Source: JAEUIT01 sp034439815
GTDB taxonomy: Bacteria; Planctomycetota; Phycisphaerae; Phycisphaerales; SM1A02
Length of the DNA: 15,613 bases
Direction of reading: 5' to 3'
Assembly: GCA_034439815.1 (NCBI GenBank)
Contig: JAWXBD010000160.1
Span: forward strand, 1-15,613
The first letter of the stretch is position 1. Every line of letters starts with the position of its first letter. The notes beneath the pieces are model-generated. The model was not told the origin of the DNA. It searched no databases and saw only the letters and a list, made by a program, of their open reading frames with translations. The position numbers and the translations under genes are program-made. Below, piece by piece: positions 1 through 7,741 of this stretch.

Positions 1-23
1 GTGAGTGTCGTGTCCGTTTCATC

Positions 24-63
24 GAGAGTCTCCGAAGCCCGGCCGGGGCTCATCGGGACTCTC
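24..63. other. Strong imperfect stem-loop, function unknown
   Basis: The arms are GAGAGTC (24-30) with GACTCTC (57-63), CCGA (32-35) with TCGG (53-56), and AGCCC (36-40) with GGGCT (46-50). They close on a GGCCG loop, with one unpaired T on the left and CA on the right, giving 16 base pairs in 40 bases. No T-run follows directly on either strand; the nearest is TTTT at about 80-83. It is therefore not a classic intrinsic terminator. It could be the 3' end of an upstream transcript or a structured leader. The rest of 1-224 contains no gene I can support. Confidence 0.5.
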
Positions 64-224
64 ATAGGAACTGGCTCAGATTTTGGGGAGCAGGTCAGCA
101 TCTCGGCGTGTACATCGTGACGCGGAGTTTTAGCAAGTCGGACGTTTATAAGTGCTCGCGTGCGTTGCGCGATCGATGTCCACTTGGCTATCCACGCTAG
201 CGACACAATGACCCAGGAGTCCAT

Positions 225-794
225 ATGAACAGGATCATGAAGGTTCTTCTTTCCCTCGCCTTGGTGACGACGCTTCTCGCCGTCACAGCAGCGACGGCGC
301 AGCCGAATTCCGACGAGAAGTCGGCCGCCATCGTCGCTGCCGTCAAGGCCGGTCGGGTAGCGTACGACGTGCTAAAGTCGTGGAATAGCGAGCACGACCG
401 CATTCAGCCGATCATCGAAGAGGTCGACGGACAGAAGTTCTACGTCTACTACGTGCCGATGATCAACGAAGACAGCCGATGCTCGCTCAACTGGGCCAAG
501 GACGTCTTCCAACCCGACGGCGGAAAGATTCGCGTCGAGCTGATCAATGTCCCCGACGAAAACGTTCGCGCTCTGGTGAACGTGCAGGGCAAAGGCGACA
601 AGCAGGGAAAGGTCGACCGCAATCGCGGCCCGGTCTTCAACCTGAAGTCGGCAGTCGAGCTCGATTGGGGCGCGGGGCACTCCGATGACCGCGCCTTCTA
701 CTGGGCGGAACGCAACGGCTTCGATGCGGGGCGCATCCTTCCGCAATATCCGGCGGCGGCGTTCAAGGTCTCGGTGCTCAAGCCGCGGTCGTAG
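225..794 (+). CDS. Secreted protein of unknown function
   Basis: This is a 189-residue protein that I do not recognise. The start at 225 is supported by AGGAG at 215-219, five bases upstream; a second ATG at 237 is possible. The N-terminus is a typical Sec signal peptide: basic MNRIMK, a hydrophobic run to about residue 23, then an AATA-Q cleavage region. Without a lipobox Cys near the cleavage site, it is probably periplasmic rather than a lipoprotein. The mature part is mixed alpha/beta with a charged early helix, a FYVYYVP strand and a single Cys in SRCSLNW. No catalytic motif is visible. It ends in TAG and is followed by its own terminator, so it is probably a single-gene transcript. Coding looks secure; function is unknown. 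Confidence 0.8.
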   Translation: MNRIMKVLLSLALVTTLLAVTAATAQPNSDEKSAAIVAAVKAGRVAYDVLKSWNSEHDRIQPIIEEVDGQKFYVYYVPMINEDSRCSLNWAKDVFQPDGGKIRVELINVPDENVRALVNVQGKGDKQGKVDRNRGPVFNLKSAVELDWGAGHSDDRAFYWAERNGFDAGRILPQYPAAAFKVSVLKPRS

Positions 795-818
795 GAAGAC
801 GGGATTCTGTGAATGACG

Positions 819-851
819 GGCCCGGGCACTGCACGGTGCTCGGGCCTTTTT
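819..851 (+). terminator. Intrinsic terminator after the secreted-protein gene
   Basis: An 11-bp stem, GGCCCGGGCAC (819-829) with GTGCTCGGGCC (836-846), has one G-T wobble and a six-base loop. A run of five T residues (847-851) follows directly. It lies 25 bases after the TAG of the upstream gene and separates it from nuoH. Confidence 0.9.
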
Positions 852-957
852 GGTTTATCTGACCTCGATCGGCTTGCACCGGTGAGCGCGCCGCTTCCTC
901 ATCGCGTAGTCTCGCGGGGACCGTCGGCTCCCGTTTGGCTGTATCCTCCCTCGCTCC

Positions 958-2271
958 ATGTTCGGTCTCACGACTCAAGAAACCGCCCAGCTCGTGACGT
1001 CCGTGCTTGTCATCCTCGTGATGCTGCTCGTGATTCTCATCGGGTGCGCGTACGCGATTCTTCTGGAGCGGAAGCTTTCGGCCTGGATGCAGGATCGCGT
1101 CGGTCCGAATCGCGTTGGCCCGGGCGGTCTGCTGCAGCCGATCGCCGACGGACTGAAGTTCCTTTTTAAAGAGGACTACAACCCGGCCGGTGTTGAGAAG
1201 TGGCTGTTCATTCTCGCTCCGGCATTCATCATGATTCCCGCGATGGTGGGATTCGTGATCGTCCCGTGGGCTGGTCTGCTCGATCTGTCGACGCTGCCGT
1301 TCGGACTCGCGTCGACGCTCGGCGTCGAGGGCGTTCACGTGCATATCGCCGGAGCGCAGCTGAATGTCGGCATCATCTATCTGCTCGGGACATCGGCGCT
1401 CGGTGTCTATGGCGTGAGCCTCGGCGGCTGGGCCAGCAACAACAAGTGGTCGTTTCTCGGCGGTCTCCGAGCGAGCGCTCAGATGATCTCGTACGAGATC
1501 CCGATGGGGCTCGCGCTGCTCGCCGTCGTCCTCACGGTCGGCTCGGTCGAGCCGTTTGAAATTATCACCGGGCAGCAGACGGGCGGCTGGAATCTGCTGA
1601 CGCAGCCGATCGCCGCCATCATTTTCTACGCGTGCCTTCTGGCCGAGGCCAATCGGGCGCCGTTCGATCTCGCCGAAGCTGAGTCGGAGCTGGTCGGCGG
1701 CTATCACACCGAATATTCCTCGATGAAGTTCGCGATGTTCTTCCTCGGCGAGTACTTCCACATGCTCACCGGCGCGGCGTTCTTCACGCTGCTCTTCCTA
1801 GGCGGCTGGTCGCTGAATCCGTTCGGCTACGGGCCGGATCTGCCCGCCGCAGGGGGTCTGCTCGTGATTCTCGCGCAGTGGGCCGTGGTGCTCGGCAAGG
1901 TGGGATTGCTCGTCGCCTTCGGCATGGCCATCCGCTGGACACTGCCGCGTTTCCGATTCGACCAGCTGATGCGGCTCGCGTGGGAGGGCATGATCCCGAC
2001 AGCGACGCTCGTCGTCCTCGTGACCAGCGTGTTCGTCTATCTCGGTTGGAACGACTTCATCTGGCTGGGCTCGCTCGGCTGCATCGCGATCGTGTATGCG
2101 GCACAGGGACTGATGCCGAAGCGGCACAATCCCAATCACAAGGTGCCGATGATCGGAAGCCGGTTCTCGCCGATGCGCGACGAGGACATCTTCACGAGTC
2201 CGACGCATCCGATCGCCCTCTCGGACGCAGCGATCTCCGATCCGAAGCAGGGGCCGATTTCCATTCACTGA
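958..2271 (+). CDS. nuoH: NADH-quinone oxidoreductase subunit H (complex I)
   Basis: NuoH is the membrane subunit of respiratory complex I at the junction with the peripheral arm. It helps form the quinone cavity and couples quinone reduction to proton pumping. Both family signatures are present: ERKLSAWMQDRVGPNRVGP at about residues 37-55, and EANRAPFDLAEAESELVGGY from residue 230, the acidic loop lining the quinone channel. About eight hydrophobic membrane segments are visible. At 437 residues it is longer than the roughly 325-350 of well-known NuoH proteins. Part of the excess is a polar C-terminal tail of about 50 residues (MPKRHNPNHKVPM to the end). No Shine-Dalgarno sequence precedes the ATG. 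No other nuo gene flanks it; upstream is a terminated unrelated gene and downstream a small unknown gene and radA. Confidence 0.97.
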   Translation: MFGLTTQETAQLVTSVLVILVMLLVILIGCAYAILLERKLSAWMQDRVGPNRVGPGGLLQPIADGLKFLFKEDYNPAGVEKWLFILAPAFIMIPAMVGFVIVPWAGLLDLSTLPFGLASTLGVEGVHVHIAGAQLNVGIIYLLGTSALGVYGVSLGGWASNNKWSFLGGLRASAQMISYEIPMGLALLAVVLTVGSVEPFEIITGQQTGGWNLLTQPIAAIIFYACLLAEANRAPFDLAEAESELVGGYHTEYSSMKFAMFFLGEYFHMLTGAAFFTLLFLGGWSLNPFGYGPDLPAAGGLLVILAQWAVVLGKVGLLVAFGMAIRWTLPRFRFDQLMRLAWEGMIPTATLVVLVTSVFVYLGWNDFIWLGSLGCIAIVYAAQGLMPKRHNPNHKVPMIGSRFSPMRDEDIFTSPTHPIALSDAAISDPKQGPISIH

Positions 2272-2275
2272 ACCG

Positions 2276-2479
2276 ATGCGATCACTCGTCGCCCTCATTG
2301 AGCTTGCACGGCTCGCCTGGAAGACGGGGTTTCGTCTGCGTGGCTCGTACTGGCAGTGGCGCAACGAAACGGCGTTCGGTCATGATACAGCGCGCATGCC
2401 GACAGCCCGCGCGCGGCGCGAGGCCATCATCGAGTACGCGAACTGGGTGCGGTCGATGCGGGCCCTCCGGCGCCGCTGA
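2276..2479 (+). CDS. Small basic protein of unknown function downstream of nuoH
   Basis: This 67-residue protein starts four bases after the nuoH stop, which suggests translational coupling. The N-terminal half is a possible amphipathic helix (LVALIELARLAWK) followed by FRLRGSYWQWRNETAFG. The C-terminal half is helical and rich in Arg, ending RRR. I recall similar small RLRGxYWxWR proteins in planctomycetes but know no function for them. The amino-acid pattern is not that of an out-of-frame shadow. It could be a membrane-surface or nucleic-acid-binding peptide, but nothing decides this. Bases 2480-2552 between it and radA hold nothing recognisable. Confidence 0.65.
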   Translation: MRSLVALIELARLAWKTGFRLRGSYWQWRNETAFGHDTARMPTARARREAIIEYANWVRSMRALRRR

Positions 2480-2552
2480 GACGCTCCGCCGAAATTCACG
2501 CAAATGGTCCGGCAATTCCCGGCCGTCGCGCAGCGAGCCGTAGCATGCGTTG

Positions 2553-4169
2553 ATGGCCAAGACGCGCGTGACTTTCCTGTGCCGGTCGTGCGGATCGTCG
2601 CATCCTCGATGGATGGGCAAGTGTCCCGACTGCGGCACCTGGGACAGTCTGGAAAAATTCACGCCGCCCACTGACGAGCCGGCGCCGCCGCAGGCCATGG
2701 GCGCCGCCGCGCAATGGCTGGCGCGCGGCGATGACCCGTCCGCCGATGGTGCCGCTGCCGCCGCAGCGGGTGCTGTACCGCTCGATGAAGTCTCCACGCG
2801 CGAAACACCGCGCATCGCCACTGGCGTGGCTGAACTGGATCGTGTGCTTGGCGGCGGCATCGTGCCCGGCAGCGCCGTGTTGTTCGGCGGTGATCCCGGC
2901 ATCGGCAAGAGCACGCTGCTTCTGCAGGCCGCAGCGCGCCTCGCGGACGTCGGCCGGCGCGTGCTGTATGTCTCAAGTGAAGAGAGCGCTCAGCAAGTCA
3001 AGCTGCGCGCGGAACGAGTCATCGATGTCGATGACGGGGCCGACCGTGAACGAAGCGCACGGTCCAAGAATCTGTACGTGCTGTCCGAGACCAACATCAC
3101 GCGCATCGCCGAGCAGGCGCGGCGCGTGCAGCCTGAACTGCTCGTCATCGACAGCATTCAGATGCTCTGGAGTTCCGGTGTCGAAGCGGCGCCTGGTTCA
3201 GTCACACAGCTGCGGCGCGCATGCCTCGAACTGGTGTGGCTCGCTAAGGCATCGAACATGTGCGTGGCGCTCGTAGGCCATGTCACGAAAGAAGGCGAGC
3301 TTGCGGGTCCCAAGCTGCTCGAGCATCTGGTCGACGTGGTGCTGCAGTTCGAAGGCGATCGCCATCACGCGTATCGCGTCGTCCGACCGATCAAGAACCG
3401 CTTCGGATCCACGCAGGAAATAGGCCTTTTTGAGATGACTGGCGCGGGGCTGATCGAAGTACGTGAAGGATCTCTCACACTGACGCACGGCGATCACGGG
3501 GGCGACGAGGGTGAGGGCGGCGGCGCGCCGACCCAGCGACCAGGTACGGTGTTCGTTCCCTCACTCGCCGGATCGCGCTGTCTCATCGCGGAGATACAGG
3601 CGTTAACCGCAACAAGCTTCCTCGGTGCCGCGAAGCGCCGCGCATCAGGACTCGACTCGAATCGTCTTGCAATGCTGATCGCAGTGCTGGAAAAGCACGG
3701 CGGATTGCGGCTTGCTGATCAAGATGTGTTCGCGCAGGCTGCAGGCGGAATGAAGATCGTCGAACCTGCTGCGGATGTCGCGCTGGCGCTTGCGATTGCA
3801 GGCGCGCACTATGCGCGGGCGACACCTGTCGGGTTTGCAGCGATTGGCGAGGTCGGTTTGACGGGTGAGGTCCGTGCAGTACGTCAGATCGAGCAGCGCG
3901 TCGCGGAGATCGTGCGGCGAGGTGGGCGGATGATCGCCGTCCCCGCGAGTCAGGCGGCCGCGGCGCGGTCTGCGGTACGCGAAGCCGGCGACGGAACGGG
4001 CGAGAACCAGGGCGCGAAAGCGAGGGCAAACACCCGGGCTCGGCTCGATCCGCTCACTTCTGATGTAGAAATTTTTCCGGTCCGATCCATTGGACAAGCC
4101 ATAGATGCGCTGGGGACAAGTGCACCGGTGACTCGGAAAACTGTCGTGAAGAGCGCCATTAGTCCATGA
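2553..4169 (+). CDS. radA: DNA repair protein RadA/Sms
   Basis: RadA is a RecA-like ATPase that promotes branch migration of recombination intermediates. The domain order is complete. The zinc finger has Cys 10, 13, 24 and 27 (CRSC, CPDC). The ATPase core has Walker A GGDPGIGKST at residues 112-121 and a LLVIDSIQ Walker B strand. The RadA-specific KNRFGS motif is at 281-286. The C-terminal Lon-protease-like domain has GEVGLTGEVRAV from residue 432. The protein is 538 residues; typical RadA is about 450-460. The extra length is an Ala-rich linker after the zinc finger (about 40-85), a Gly/Glu-rich loop (HGDHGGDEGEGGG), and a polar insert late in the Lon-like domain (GENQGAKARANTRAR). I prefer ATG 2553; TTG at 2550 is directly adjacent. 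No Shine-Dalgarno sequence is evident. Confidence 0.97.
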   Translation: MAKTRVTFLCRSCGSSHPRWMGKCPDCGTWDSLEKFTPPTDEPAPPQAMGAAAQWLARGDDPSADGAAAAAAGAVPLDEVSTRETPRIATGVAELDRVLGGGIVPGSAVLFGGDPGIGKSTLLLQAAARLADVGRRVLYVSSEESAQQVKLRAERVIDVDDGADRERSARSKNLYVLSETNITRIAEQARRVQPELLVIDSIQMLWSSGVEAAPGSVTQLRRACLELVWLAKASNMCVALVGHVTKEGELAGPKLLEHLVDVVLQFEGDRHHAYRVVRPIKNRFGSTQEIGLFEMTGAGLIEVREGSLTLTHGDHGGDEGEGGGAPTQRPGTVFVPSLAGSRCLIAEIQALTATSFLGAAKRRASGLDSNRLAMLIAVLEKHGGLRLADQDVFAQAAGGMKIVEPAADVALALAIAGAHYARATPVGFAAIGEVGLTGEVRAVRQIEQRVAEIVRRGGRMIAVPASQAAAARSAVREAGDGTGENQGAKARANTRARLDPLTSDVEIFPVRSIGQAIDALGTSAPVTRKTVVKSAISP

Positions 4170-4362
4170 ATATAAAGGACTTGCAAGTTCGATCGGTTTT
4201 CGCCCGCATCGTGGATAGGGGTTCAGCCGGCGCTTGACTGGCGGATCGTTGACAACCCGTTATGATTCGCCCCTCATTCGAGCGGCCTTCGGTGGTCGAT
4301 ATCGATATTTCGCGTCCGGCTCGCGTTTCCCTGTGATGCGAGCAATGACGGACGGGTGGATG

Positions 4363-4407
4363 AACTGGGCCCCTAGCTATCGAAATTGGCGATGGGCCCG
4401 TCCAGTT
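4363..4407 (+). promoter_or_regulatory. Leader stem-loop abutting the porin Shine-Dalgarno
   Basis: AACTGG (4363-4368) pairs with CCAGTT (4402-4407). Inside it, GCCC (4369-4372) pairs with GGGC (4394-4397), leaving a 4-base bulge on the right. An inner ATCG/CGAT pair is possible. The structure ends one base before the CAGGAGAG ribosome-binding site (4408-4415) of the porin gene. It could stabilise the mRNA or modulate initiation of an abundant outer-membrane protein. Pairing is visible in the sequence; the role is inference. The rest of 4170-4362 holds no gene and no convincing promoter. Confidence 0.4.
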
Positions 4408-4421
4408 CAGGAGAGTCATAC

Positions 4422-5858
4422 ATGAGTCTGACCAAGACTGTTAGTCTCGTAGCTGGCACGACGCTCGCCCTCAGCGGTGCGGTGTTCGGGTCGACGACCG
4501 AGGCAAACAACGACGCCCAATCGCAGATCAATCTGCTGAGGGCCGAAATCGCCGAGCTTAAGAATCAGGATTCCGCGAACTGGCTGACCGAGCAGCGCGC
4601 GTCCGAGATCAAGGGCCTCGTGCAAGACGTACTCGCCGACGCAGATACCCGAGCTTCGCTCCAGGGTGCTGCATCAACGGCGGGTTGGGATAACGGGTTC
4701 TTCCTGGCCAGCGCCGACGGTAACTTCCGTCTGAACGTCTCGGGCAACGCCCAGATCCGCTGGACTTGGAGTCATCGCGACATCGACAGCAACGTCGATC
4801 CCGATACCGAAGAGAACAGCTGGGGTTTTGCGACGCGTCACACCACCCTCACCTTCGCCGGTCACATCGTTGATCCGAGCTGGCGCTACAACGTTAGCTT
4901 CGGCTTCTTCGACGACAGCGGCGACTACGACGGTGAGTCGACCATCGGCACTGCCTACCTCAACGACATGTACGTGTTGAAGGACTTCGGCAACGGCTTC
5001 TACCTGAAGGCTGGCCAGTTCGTCGCCGCGTATTCGCGCGAGCGAATGATGAGCGACAGCGGGCTCCAGTTCCTCGATCGCTCCAACTCCAACTACGTCT
5101 TCGGCCTCGGCCGCACGCAGGGTGTTGAGATCGGCTACATCGCGGACATGTTCCGCATTGCCGGTGCCTACAGCGATGGTGTCGGTCCCAACAGCCCGAC
5201 CCAGAACCGTGGCTTCAATCCGAACACCGGAACATCGCCGCCAACCGACTTCGCGGCCAACGGTCGCGCTGAGATTAAGTTCGCCGGCAACTGGAAGCAG
5301 TTCGAGTACGACCAGTCCTTCCGTGGCGAAGAGTTCGGCCTGCTCGCTGGTGTTGGTGGCTACTACCAGACCGGTAACCAAGGTGGCGCGGGCTTCCCGA
5401 CCGGCACCGCAACTGACGGCGACGATTACGGCTTCACCGCCGACGTAACCGTCAACTTCGGTGGCTGGAACATCCTTGCTGCCGCCTACTGGCAGACCTC
5501 GGATGAGGAATGGGTTGGCGCTACGCCTGGCGCCGGCGATTTCGATCGCTCGGGCTTGATGGCGCAGGTCGGCTTCTTCCTGACTGACGATTTCGAACTC
5601 GTCGGCCGCTACGAGTACGGCGACTTCGACAACCAGGGCCTGTCTGACGGTAACACTCAGTCGATCGCCACGATCGGTGCCAACTGGTACTTCGCAAAGA
5701 ACCGCGCGAAGTGGCAGACCGACCTGTCGTACGCATTCCACTCGATGGGTGACTTCGCAGTCGCCGGCAACGGCTGGTATGTTGACGGTGTTGACTCGAA
5801 CGGCGACGCCGAAGATGGCCAGTACGTCTTCCGCACCGGCATCAACATCAACTTCTGA
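4422..5858 (+). CDS. Outer-membrane porin, Phycisphaerae-type (copy 1)
   Basis: This is a 478-residue predicted beta-barrel porin. ATG 4422 is chosen over the in-frame upstream ATG at 4386 because CAGGAGAG (4408-4415) lies seven bases before it and a signal peptide then begins at once (MSLTKTVSLVAGTTLALSGAVFG). After cleavage come a short coiled coil (INLLRAEIAELKN), a helical segment (ASEIKGLVQDVLADAD) and the conserved TAGWDNGFFLASADGNFRLNV block that opens the barrel. Alternating aromatic and Gly-rich strands follow. The last residue is Phe (GININF), as expected for BAM-assembled outer-membrane proteins. The layout resembles OprP/OprO-like porins, but substrate cannot be read from sequence. 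It is related to the next gene. Its strong ribosome-binding site, leader hairpin and terminator suggest high expression as a single gene. Confidence 0.9.
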   Translation: MSLTKTVSLVAGTTLALSGAVFGSTTEANNDAQSQINLLRAEIAELKNQDSANWLTEQRASEIKGLVQDVLADADTRASLQGAASTAGWDNGFFLASADGNFRLNVSGNAQIRWTWSHRDIDSNVDPDTEENSWGFATRHTTLTFAGHIVDPSWRYNVSFGFFDDSGDYDGESTIGTAYLNDMYVLKDFGNGFYLKAGQFVAAYSRERMMSDSGLQFLDRSNSNYVFGLGRTQGVEIGYIADMFRIAGAYSDGVGPNSPTQNRGFNPNTGTSPPTDFAANGRAEIKFAGNWKQFEYDQSFRGEEFGLLAGVGGYYQTGNQGGAGFPTGTATDGDDYGFTADVTVNFGGWNILAAAYWQTSDEEWVGATPGAGDFDRSGLMAQVGFFLTDDFELVGRYEYGDFDNQGLSDGNTQSIATIGANWYFAKNRAKWQTDLSYAFHSMGDFAVAGNGWYVDGVDSNGDAEDGQYVFRTGININF

Positions 5859-5901
5859 TCGTCTCCCGACGGCCTGACGCGAAATCGTTGTGCATGACTC
5901 C

Positions 5902-5934
5902 AGCCGGCCGGTCCACGAGGACCGGCCGGTTTTT
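5902..5934 (+). terminator. Intrinsic terminator after porin copy 1
   Basis: A perfect 11-bp stem, CCGGCCGGTCC (5904-5914) with GGACCGGCCGG (5919-5929), has an ACGA loop and is followed by five T residues (5930-5934). It can be extended at the base by A-T and G-T pairs. It lies 43 bases after the porin stop and isolates the two porin genes transcriptionally. Confidence 0.95.
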
Positions 5935-6094
5935 CGTTGCGCGCGATTTCCGAACGACTCTGTGCACATTTCGCCGCGCAAAATCTCACCGTACGGCGCG
6001 GGGGTGCCCGATAACGAGCGCGTTCTGGTACGCGCGATGAGCGGAGCTCGTCCGATGCCAGGCATCAACCCGCATCGGATTGGGAGCCGCAAGG

Positions 6095-7741
6095 ATGCGC
6101 ATCGCAGGTTCGTCTCGTAGCCGTTTCATCGCTCGCGTCGCGGCGCTGCCACCGCTCGCCGCGGCTGCGGCCATGTTGCCCGCCAGTTCCCTGGCCCTCG
6201 CCGCGGATGACGCGCCGCCTCCCGCCGCCGCGCTGCAGGACATGGCGCGGCGACTCGACCAGCTTGAAAAGAAGAACGCCGAGCTGGAGGGCGAAGTCAA
6301 AACGCTGCACGCCGCAGACGGCGAAGCGTGGCTGAGCGAAGAACGCGCGGCGCAGATACGTGCGATCGTCAGCGACACGCTCGCTGATGCCGACGGGCGA
6401 GCGAGCCTCCAAGGCAGCGGCATGACCGCCGGCTGGGACAACGGGTTCTTCCTCGGTAGTCCCGACGGACGATTCAAGCTGCAGGTCGGCGGCATGATTC
6501 AGGCACGATATATCTATGGATCGGTGCGGGAGCCACCGTCGACGGGCGGTCTCACCGCACCCCGGTGGGCTGACGGTCAGGAGCAGCGCTCTGGTTTCGA
6601 CACGGGCAATTCACAGTTGTGGTTCGCCGGTCACGTCTTTGGGCCGGGCCTCACCTTCAAGTTGCGGGGCCGGTTCGCCAATGACGTCGGCACGAACGTG
6701 ACGCTCACCAATCCAGCACTCGCGGACGAGGCGGGCGGCGGAGCGTTCCAACTCGAGGATGCGTGGGCGCGGATCGAACTCGACGCCAACTGGTTCGTGC
6801 GGGTTGGCCAGTTCCGACTCCCGTTCTCGCGCGAGGAGCTGGTCGATCCCGAGTACGTGTTCGGCGTCGACCGCTCACTCGTGTCGTATTCCTTGGGCCT
6901 GAGTTACTCGCAGGGCATCGAGCTCGCCTACATCAGCGACCTGTGGAGGGCGCAGATGGCCTATTCAGACGGCGGCAAGGATGAGGTTGGCGGGCAGATG
7001 AAACTCGTGGGTACGCTGCCCCAGAACCGGCGTTGGGATTACACGCCGACCGACTGGTCACTCACCGGGCGCATTGAATTCAAGCCCTACGGCGAGTGGA
7101 AGGACTTCGACACGTTCACCAGCACGCCAGGCTCGGATTTCGGCCTTATGTTCGGACTCGGTGCGCACTGGCAGTCCACTCGTCCCGATTATGGCCGGAC
7201 CCCGCTGGTGCCGCCCGTGACGCGCAACGAGAACGACTGGCTCATGGTGACGGCCGATGCCAGCATGAACTTTGGGGGAGCGAGTCTCTTCAGCTCGTTC
7301 ACCTGGAGCTACACCGACAGCAGGTCGGCGTACTACTACGGCAACTTCGCGAACTTGCCGAACGTGGACGAGGACGTCGGCGTCGCGAACAAATGGGGCT
7401 TCGTGCTGCAAGGCGGCTTCTACGTCACCCCGAAGGTGGAACTCTTCGCGCGGTATGAACTCGGACAGCTCTCGTTCTCCGACCCCGATCGCGTCGACAT
7501 CGGGGGCACTGGTGGGAACCCGGCTTTGGTGAACCAAATCCTCGCCCGCGAGAATCATCTGAACCTCGCCACCGTCGGCGTCAACTGGTACCTCGACGGC
7601 CACGACGCCAAGTTCACAGGCGACTTCGGCTACGCATTCGATTCGGTGAGTCCTTCGTGGTACACGCCACAGACCGGTTGGCGTGTGAGCGATGCCACCG
7701 ACCAGTGGGTAGCGCGGTTGCGGTTTCAGATTGTGTTCTAG
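6095..7741 (+). CDS. Outer-membrane porin, Phycisphaerae-type (copy 2)
   Basis: This is a 548-residue porin, about 70 residues longer than copy 1 and clearly paralogous. ATG 6095 is chosen because GGGAG (6082-6086) sits eight bases upstream and a signal peptide follows (MRIAGSSRSRFIARVAAL, an Ala-rich core, ALAADD cleavage region). Next come a coiled coil (MARRLDQLEKKNAELEGEVKTL), the shared WLSEERAAQIRAIVSDTLADAD helix and TAGWDNGFFLGSPDGRFKL, then a long Gly/aromatic beta-barrel region ending in Phe (RFQIVF). The segment GQFRLPFSREELVDPEYVFGVDRS corresponds to GQFVAAYSRERMMSDSGLQFLDRS in copy 1. Substrate is unknown. Bases 5935-6094 before it hold no recognisable promoter. It ends in TAG. 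Confidence 0.9.
   Translation: MRIAGSSRSRFIARVAALPPLAAAAAMLPASSLALAADDAPPPAAALQDMARRLDQLEKKNAELEGEVKTLHAADGEAWLSEERAAQIRAIVSDTLADADGRASLQGSGMTAGWDNGFFLGSPDGRFKLQVGGMIQARYIYGSVREPPSTGGLTAPRWADGQEQRSGFDTGNSQLWFAGHVFGPGLTFKLRGRFANDVGTNVTLTNPALADEAGGGAFQLEDAWARIELDANWFVRVGQFRLPFSREELVDPEYVFGVDRSLVSYSLGLSYSQGIELAYISDLWRAQMAYSDGGKDEVGGQMKLVGTLPQNRRWDYTPTDWSLTGRIEFKPYGEWKDFDTFTSTPGSDFGLMFGLGAHWQSTRPDYGRTPLVPPVTRNENDWLMVTADASMNFGGASLFSSFTWSYTDSRSAYYYGNFANLPNVDEDVGVANKWGFVLQGGFYVTPKVELFARYELGQLSFSDPDRVDIGGTGGNPALVNQILARENHLNLATVGVNWYLDGHDAKFTGDFGYAFDSVSPSWYTPQTGWRVSDATDQWVARLRFQIVF

Noticed and set aside
1..120. Frame open from base 1 to TGA at 118-120 as the tail of an upstream gene
   Set aside because: The composition is Ser/Val/Gly-rich without recognisable motifs, and a strong stem-loop occupies the middle. 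More sequence upstream would decide.
147..152. TATAAG as a -10 box for the secreted-protein gene
   Set aside because: There is no acceptable -35 hexamer 16-18 bases upstream.
4234..4266. Consensus-like TTGACT (4234), TTGACA (4249) and TATGAT (4261) before porin copy 1
   Set aside because: Spacing is 21 bases for the first pair and 6 for the second, so neither forms a normal sigma-70 promoter. The real promoter of this gene is not identified.
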